Of a stretch of 64,000 bases of DNA, positions 58,978 to 64,000 are shown piece after piece (the stretch's first letter is position 1; each line of letters begins with the position of its first letter). The DNA lies in the NCBI RefSeq assembly GCF_001468285.1, contig NZ_LNSB01000017.1, positions 25,742-89,741 of the forward strand. The letters run 5' to 3'. A program made the position numbers and the translations under genes. The notes below the pieces were generated by a model. That model was not told the origin of the DNA and made no database searches. It saw only the letters and a program-made list of their open reading frames with translations. The DNA comes from Sphingopyxis sp. HIX (GTDB lineage Bacteria > Pseudomonadota > Alphaproteobacteria > Sphingomonadales > Sphingomonadaceae).

Positions 58978-61608
58978 ATGACCACGCGCATGTTGATCGA
59001 CGCGCGGCATCGGGAAGAAACCCGTGTCGCCGTCACCAAGGGAAACCGCATCGAGGAGTTTGATTTCGAGTCCGCCGAGCACAAGCAGCTCAAGGGCAAT
59101 ATCTATCTGGCCAAGGTTACCCGCGTCGAACCGTCGCTGCAGGCGGCGTTCGTCGAATATGGCGGCAATCGCCACGGTTTCCTCGCGTTCAGCGAAATCC
59201 ATCCCGACTATTACCAGATTCCCAAGGAAGACCGCGAAGCCCTGCTCCGCGAAGAGGCCGAGCATGCCGCCGCCGCGGCGATGCGCGCCGAAGAGGATCT
59301 CGACGAGCTGGAAGGCGACGTCGCCGAGGTCGAGCGCCCCGACGAGGACGAAAATGGCGACGCGCCGCAGCCCGAAACCGTCGGCGAGGAGCCCGAGGGT
59401 GACGAGGACCATGGCGACGACGAGCCGGGCGACGCCGACGACAATGGCGAAGCCGAAGAGGGCGCCGAAGAATCCAAGGACGGCCGCGGCGACCGCAAGG
59501 GGCGCGGGCGCGGGCGCGACGGCCGCAAGGGCCGCGGTCGCGGGCGCCGTCGCGACGACGAAGAGGACGGCGAGAGCCGCATGTCGCTCCGCCGCCGTTA
59601 CAAGATCCAGGACGTCATCCGCCGCCGCCAGGTGATGCTGGTCCAGGTCGTCAAGGAAGAACGCGGCAACAAGGGCGCCGCGCTCACCACCTATCTGTCG
59701 CTCGCCGGCCGCTATTGCGTGCTGATGCCGAACACGATGCACGGCGGCGGGATCAGCCGCAAGATTTCGAACGGCGCCGATCGCCGCAAGCTGAAGGCGA
59801 TGATCGACGAGCTCAACCTGCCGCCGACGATGGGCTGCATCGTGCGCACCGCGGGGATGAGCCGCACCAAGGTCGAGATCAAGCGCGACTTCGACTATCT
59901 CGCGCGCGTCTGGGACGAGATTCGCGAGAATACCTTGGGCTCGAGCGCCCCGGCGCTGATCCATTCGGACAGCGACCTGGTGAAGCGCGCGATCCGCGAC
60001 ATCTATCACAAGGATATCGAGGAAGTGCTCGTCGAGGGCGACGAGGGCTATAAGGCCGCGAAGCAGTTCATGAAATTGCTGATGCCGAGCCACGCGCGGC
60101 GCGTGAAGCAATATGCCGACCCGGTCTCGCTCTACCAGCGCTACGGCGTCGAGGACCAGCTGGCGGGGATGCTCAATCCCGTCGTCCAGCTGAAGTCGGG
60201 CGGCTACCTCGTGATCAACCCGACCGAGGCTCTGGTGTCGATCGACATCAACTCGGGCCGGTCGACCCGCGAGCATAATATCGAGCAGACCGCGCTCAAC
60301 ACCAACCTCGAAGCCGCGCACGAGATCGCACGCCAGCTGCGCCTGCGCGACATGGCGGGGCTGATCGTGATCGACTTCATCGACATGGATCATGGCTCGA
60401 ACGTCCGCAAGGTCGAGCGCGCGATGAAGGACGCACTCAAGAACGACCGTGCGCGCATCCAGATCGGCCGCATCTCGGGCTTCGGCCTCATGGAGATGAG
60501 CCGCCAGCGGCTGCGCACCGGCGTGCTCGAAGCCTCGACGCGCCCCTGCCCGCATTGCGAAGGCACCGGCCTCGTCCGCACCGCGTCGTCGGCGGGGCTC
60601 AGCGCACTGCGCATGATCGAAGAGGAAGCCGCGCGCGGCAAGGGCAGCAAGATCATCCTGCGCGCGAGCCAGGAAGCGACCTTCTACCTCCTCAACGAAA
60701 AGCGCCGCGAGCTGCGCGAAATCGAGGAACTCTACGGCGTCAGCGTCGAAATCCTGCCCGACGGCGAGACCGAGGGCGCGCGCATGGCGATCGAGGTCGG
60801 CGGCCCGCCGCCCGTCGCCCGCCGCAGCTTCGCCCCGATCGTCGAGATCGAGGAAGAAGAGGAAGAGGAATTCTTCGAAGAGGAAGAAGAAGCCGAGGCC
60901 GAAGAAGAAGAAACCGAGCGTCCGCACGAACGCCAGCGCGAGCGTGACGGCGAGGAAGGCGAAGGCGACGGGCGCAAGCGCCGCCGCCGCCGCCGCCGCG
61001 GCCGCCGCGGCCGCCGCGACGAGGAAGGCAGCGAAGCCGGCGAAGGCGAAGCCGCGAACGACGACGAGCCCGAAGCAAGCGACGACGAAGCGGTGACCGA
61101 GGAAACACCCGCCGAAGCGGTGGAAACCGAGGCGGAAGCCGAAGCCGAAGCCAAGCCCCGCCGCCGCCGTGGCGGACGCGGCCGCAAGGCAAAGGACGAG
61201 GCCGTCGAGGCCGAAGCCGTGGAAGCCGAGGCCGAGGCCGAGGCGCCTGTTGCCGAAACGGCTCCAGAGCCGGCCGCCGAGGCAGCGCCCGCCGCCGAGG
61301 AAAAGCCGAAGCGCAAGCCGCGCCGGACCAAGGCGCAGATCGCCGCCGAGGAAGCCGCCGCCGCCGAAGCTCCGGTCGAGGCCGAGCCGGTGGTCGAGGC
61401 CGAAGCCGAAGCCGAAGCCGAAGCCGCCAAGCCCGCACCGAAGAAGCGCGCGCCGCGCAAGACCAAGGCCGCGGCTGCCGCCGCTGCCGAGGAAGCGGCG
61501 ACCGCGTCGGACGTGGCCGAGGCCGGCGAAACGGTCGCCGCGGAGGGCGAGGAAGCTTCCGACGGCGAACCGCGCCGCGGCTGGTGGCAGCGCACCTTCG
61601 GCAACTGA
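58978..61608 (+). CDS. rne: Ribonuclease E (876 aa)
   Basis: Main mRNA-decay endonuclease. RMLIDARHREETRVAV opens the protein; the S1 domain is split by a long acidic then Arg/Gly-rich insertion (about residues 95-200), as known in alphaproteobacteria. Catalytic metal residues lie in SIDINSGRSTREHN (near 421) and VIDFIDMD (near 464); the zinc-link is CPHCEGTG (near 524). From about 610 the tail is Glu/Ala/Lys/Arg low complexity and ends with the conserved RRGWWQRTFG. GGAG precedes ATG 58978. Confidence 0.96.
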   Translation: MTTRMLIDARHREETRVAVTKGNRIEEFDFESAEHKQLKGNIYLAKVTRVEPSLQAAFVEYGGNRHGFLAFSEIHPDYYQIPKEDREALLREEAEHAAAAAMRAEEDLDELEGDVAEVERPDEDENGDAPQPETVGEEPEGDEDHGDDEPGDADDNGEAEEGAEESKDGRGDRKGRGRGRDGRKGRGRGRRRDDEEDGESRMSLRRRYKIQDVIRRRQVMLVQVVKEERGNKGAALTTYLSLAGRYCVLMPNTMHGGGISRKISNGADRRKLKAMIDELNLPPTMGCIVRTAGMSRTKVEIKRDFDYLARVWDEIRENTLGSSAPALIHSDSDLVKRAIRDIYHKDIEEVLVEGDEGYKAAKQFMKLLMPSHARRVKQYADPVSLYQRYGVEDQLAGMLNPVVQLKSGGYLVINPTEALVSIDINSGRSTREHNIEQTALNTNLEAAHEIARQLRLRDMAGLIVIDFIDMDHGSNVRKVERAMKDALKNDRARIQIGRISGFGLMEMSRQRLRTGVLEASTRPCPHCEGTGLVRTASSAGLSALRMIEEEAARGKGSKIILRASQEATFYLLNEKRRELREIEELYGVSVEILPDGETEGARMAIEVGGPPPVARRSFAPIVEIEEEEEEEFFEEEEEAEAEEEETERPHERQRERDGEEGEGDGRKRRRRRRRGRRGRRDEEGSEAGEGEAANDDEPEASDDEAVTEETPAEAVETEAEAEAEAKPRRRRGGRGRKAKDEAVEAEAVEAEAEAEAPVAETAPEPAAEAAPAAEEKPKRKPRRTKAQIAAEEAAAAEAPVEAEPVVEAEAEAEAEAAKPAPKKRAPRKTKAAAAAAAEEAATASDVAEAGETVAAEGEEASDGEPRRGWWQRTFGN

Positions 61609-61734
61609 TCGCGGCTATTGATCGGCGGCGACCGGTCATATCGTCGTGATCGCCCTTGCGTCCGGGCGCCCCGAACCCCACAAGGCCTCCATGGCTTCAG
61701 TTGCGGTTCAGGCGCCCGGCGCGAGGACGATCCC

Positions 61735-63138
61735 ATGAATTTTTCCGTACCGCAGCGCATCTGGCGCGCCGACGCTTGGCGTGCACTCGTCCGGCTGCTG
61801 GTGACGGTCGCCGTCCTCCTCGCGGTCGCGGTGCGTCCGGTGGCCGCGCAGTCGATCCTGCGCGACGCCGAAACCGAGGCCCTGCTCCAGGACATGATGG
61901 ACCCGCTGCTCGTCGCCGCGGGGCTCCAGCCGGGACAGGTCCGCGTCCACCTGCTCGGCGAGCGCAGCATCAACGCCTTCGTCGCGGGTAGCCAGGATAT
62001 CTATGTCTTTTCGGGCCTGATCGAGGCCGCGGGCAGCGCCGAGGAAGTGCAGGGCGTGCTCGCGCACGAGCTCGGCCATGTGATGGGCGGCCACGCGATC
62101 CGCGTGAACGACGGCGCGAAGACGGCGACGGGCATCTCGCTGTTGAGCCTGCTGCTCGGCGCCGCGGCGATCGCGGCCGGCGCGGGCGAGGCGGGCATGG
62201 GCGTCATGATGGCGGGGCAGCAGGCCGCGCTCGGCAAGTTCCTCGCCTTCAGCCGCGTCCAGGAATCGACCGCCGACGCCGCGGGCGCGCAATATCTGTC
62301 GAAAGCCGGGATCAGCGGCCGCGGCAGCCTCGCCTTCTTCAAGCGGCTGCAGAATATCGAATTCCGCTATGCGGTGAAGCAGGACGACGACCAGGCCTAT
62401 GGCCGCACCCACCCACTGTCGGGCGACCGCATCCAGGCGCTGCGCGAAGTCTATATGGTCGATCCCGCCTGGGAGAAACCCGCCGACCCCGCGATCGAGG
62501 CCCGCTTCCAGCGCGTGAAGGCCAAGCTCGAGGGCTATATCGCCGAGCCCGAGCGGACGCTGCGCAAATTCCCCGAAAGCAACACCAGCATCCCGGCGCG
62601 CTACGCCCGCGCCTATGCGTGGCACAAGAGCGCCTATCCGCAAAAGGCGCTCGCCGAGGTCGAGGGGCTGCTCAAGGCCGACCCCAACGATCCCTATTTC
62701 CTCGAACTCGAAGGCCAGGTTCTGCTCGAATCGGGGCGCCCCAAGGAAGCGATCGCGCCGCTGCGCAAGGCCGTCGCGGGCTCGCGTTCGCAGCCGCTGA
62801 TCGCGGGCACGCTTGGCCACGCGCTGATCGCCACCGAGGAACCCGGCAATTTCGCCGAGGCCGAGGAGGTACTCAAGACCGCGGTCGCGCTCGACAACCA
62901 GAACCCCTTCGCCTGGTACCAGCTCGGCATCGTCTATGCGAACAAGGGCGATCAGGCGCGCGCCGCGCTCGCCTCGGCCGAACGCTACAGCCTCGAGGGT
63001 GGACAGGCGATGCTCGCGCTGCGTAACGCCGACCTGGCGATGCAGGGCCTGCCCGAAGGGTCGCCCGACTGGATTCGTGCACAGGATATTTCGCTGGTCG
63101 CGCGCGCCGAGGTGGAACGCGAGCGCAAACGGCGCTAG
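61735..63138 (+). CDS. BepA-like M48 metalloprotease with TPR domain (467 aa)
   Basis: Periplasmic protease/chaperone for outer-membrane protein quality control. Signal peptide LVTVAVLLAVAVRPVAAQ, zinc motif AHELGHVMGGH near residue 111, third ligand in ESTADAAGAQYL near 182, and a C-terminal TPR region (YPQKALAEVEGLLKADPNDP, PKEAIAPLRKAVAG, NPFAWYQLGIVYANKGDQAR). ATG 61735 starts the signal peptide. It follows rne by 126 bases. Confidence 0.92.
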   Translation: MNFSVPQRIWRADAWRALVRLLVTVAVLLAVAVRPVAAQSILRDAETEALLQDMMDPLLVAAGLQPGQVRVHLLGERSINAFVAGSQDIYVFSGLIEAAGSAEEVQGVLAHELGHVMGGHAIRVNDGAKTATGISLLSLLLGAAAIAAGAGEAGMGVMMAGQQAALGKFLAFSRVQESTADAAGAQYLSKAGISGRGSLAFFKRLQNIEFRYAVKQDDDQAYGRTHPLSGDRIQALREVYMVDPAWEKPADPAIEARFQRVKAKLEGYIAEPERTLRKFPESNTSIPARYARAYAWHKSAYPQKALAEVEGLLKADPNDPYFLELEGQVLLESGRPKEAIAPLRKAVAGSRSQPLIAGTLGHALIATEEPGNFAEAEEVLKTAVALDNQNPFAWYQLGIVYANKGDQARAALASAERYSLEGGQAMLALRNADLAMQGLPEGSPDWIRAQDISLVARAEVERERKRR

Positions 63139-63194
63139 ATTCGGGCAAAGCGAATTGGGGAATGCGTCGCACAGGCGATGCACAAGGGCGACAA

Positions 63195-64000
63195 GTGACG
63201 GATAGAAAAGACGATTATTACCAGCCGTGGCTGCGCGACGCGCCGCCGCCGACGGCGCCCGCGCCGGCCGAACCGCCGCGCGGCGCGCCCGACGCCGGCT
63301 CCGACGGCGGCCTCGCCAAGCCGCGCGAGGTGCCGCCCGTCGGCCTCGACGTGTCGCGCTACCCCGCCGAGGAGCGTGTGCCGAGGCCGCCCGCAGTCGA
63401 CACGGAGCGGCTGAAGGCCGGGGCGAGCGGGCTGTGGAAAGCGGTTCGCACCGGCAGCAGCGCCTTTGCCGAATGGACGATCCGCGTCGGCGAGCGCGCC
63501 GACATCCCCGCGCGCGTCGAGGCGATGGAAATCCCGCGCCGCTCGCGCGAACTCGCCGGGCGCGCCGCCGAGGGGGCCGCGCGCGCCGCGAAGGCCGCCG
63601 GGCGCGGCACGGCGCGCGGCAGCGCCGCCGCAGCGGCGGCGAGCGCGAAGGCCTGGGACAAGATGGCGCTCGGCGAAAAGGTCGGCAAATTGTCGAGCGG
63701 CGCGCAGCGTGGGCTGGGCGAGGTTGCAGGCAAAGCCGGCGACGCGCTGGGCCAGGCCGCGAAGGCGGGCAAGGAAAGCCTGGGCGAGGCCGCGACCAAA
63801 CTGCGCCCCGCCCCGCGCGAGGAGGCCGCGCCGCCGCCCTCGGGGCTCGAACAATTGCTCGCGCGCGAGGAAGCCGAAGCGGCGGCGAGCGCCGCGACGA
63901 CCCAGCCCGCTGCGCCCGACCTGCCGCTCTTCGCCGGCGAGCCGGGCATCGAACTCGCCGCGCCCAAGCCGGCGGCGGCGAAGAGCGGCAGGTCGGGCGC
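63195..64000 (+). CDS. Unknown Ala/Pro-rich protein, 3' end outside window (268+ codons)
   Basis: The frame is open from GTG 63195 to the window end with no stop. It starts TDRKDDYYQPWLRDAPPPTA, continues with a Pro-rich acidic stretch, then a segment LKAGASGLWKAVRTGSSAFA and helical Ala/Lys/Gly-rich sequence (EKVGKLSSGAQRGLGEVAGK, AGDALGQAAKAGKESLGEAA) that could form coiled coil. AGGG lies about 8 bases upstream. A 6-codon ATG frame (63180) ends in a TGA that overlaps the GTG. The minus-strand frame across it is taken as a shadow. Not recognised. Confidence 0.6.
   Translation, partial: MTDRKDDYYQPWLRDAPPPTAPAPAEPPRGAPDAGSDGGLAKPREVPPVGLDVSRYPAEERVPRPPAVDTERLKAGASGLWKAVRTGSSAFAEWTIRVGERADIPARVEAMEIPRRSRELAGRAAEGAARAAKAAGRGTARGSAAAAAASAKAWDKMALGEKVGKLSSGAQRGLGEVAGKAGDALGQAAKAGKESLGEAATKLRPAPREEAAPPPSGLEQLLAREEAEAAASAATTQPAAPDLPLFAGEPGIELAAPKPAAAKSGRSG

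Noticed and set aside
58900..60927. 675-codon minus-strand frame opposite rne
   Set aside because: Shadow of the RNase E frame; the Leu/Phe/Ala-rich product has no start signal and no known motif.

Overview
The window is a 64 kb, very GC-rich, almost gap-free chromosomal segment of an alphaproteobacterium, most likely a sphingomonad (Sphingopyxis/Sphingomonas type; this is inference). The signs are an rne / N-acetylmuramoyl-L-alanine amidase / mrcA / prfB block, a Tim44-like / mltA / smr block divergent from secB-murJ-trpS, an RNase E with a large acidic-basic insertion in its S1 domain, dnaA next to rpsT, a RAQRREE-type TonB-dependent receptor and clustered GANTC (CcrM-type) sites near dnaA. 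I see no rRNA, tRNA, CRISPR array, prophage or insertion sequence.

Layout. 1-2005: the 3' end of a large secreted repeat protein. 2059-5280: gshA and a convergent gamma-glutamyltransferase, i.e. glutathione synthesis and breakdown. 5518-9341: a TonB-dependent receptor and a convergent ICMT-like membrane methyltransferase. 9579-11178: M23 peptidase overlapping a bactofilin (cell shape). 11194-14821 (minus): a diguanylate cyclase, a DUF1905 protein and a ComM-like ATPase. 15188-24500 (plus): a tetR gene with a 26-bp palindromic operator embedded in its promoter, followed by 15 tightly packed genes (glyoxalase/VOC and PhnB-like proteins, two glutathione S-transferases, DoxX, DUF4287, hydrolase, double DUF1428, GFA-like, DUF6958-like, DUF899). 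This looks like one detoxification or stress operon and is the most system-like part of the window. 25638-29363: PGPGW protein, then rpmH-rnpA-yidD-yidC-engB. 29531-32725: GST, an unknown secreted protein, a cupin and dapE. 32950-35536 (minus): Tim44-like, mltA, smr; 35799-38936 (plus): secB, murJ, trpS. 39115-42084: DUF4136 lipoprotein, dnaA, an AT-rich GANTC-rich gap and rpsT. 42261-49921: mutM, ubiE, ubiB, two unknown membrane/secreted proteins, a ccdAB toxin-antitoxin pair, coaBC, dut, a ThiF/MoeB-like enzyme and a DsrE-like protein. 49966-58365 (minus): a lipoprotein-type methyltransferase, prfB, mrcA, a DSD1-type PLP enzyme, an FAD sugar-lactone oxidase and an amidase. 58978-64000 (plus): rne, an M48 TPR protease and an unfinished gene.

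Intergenic space carries at least five kinds of inverted-repeat element. The most striking are three copies of a family with CAAAGACGCAAAGA-type arms, two copies of a three-hairpin element with CTCTCCCC-GGGGAGAG ends, and an element with perfect 30-bp arms at 24517-24600. They lie between genes, often right at stop codons.

The genes mostly serve envelope biogenesis (yidC, secB, murJ, mltA, mrcA, amidase, M23/bactofilin, M48), thiol and electrophile defence (gshA, ggt, GSTs, VOC proteins), ubiquinone and coenzyme A synthesis, and replication, translation and RNA turnover. Functions are assigned from recognised motifs only; no database search was possible.
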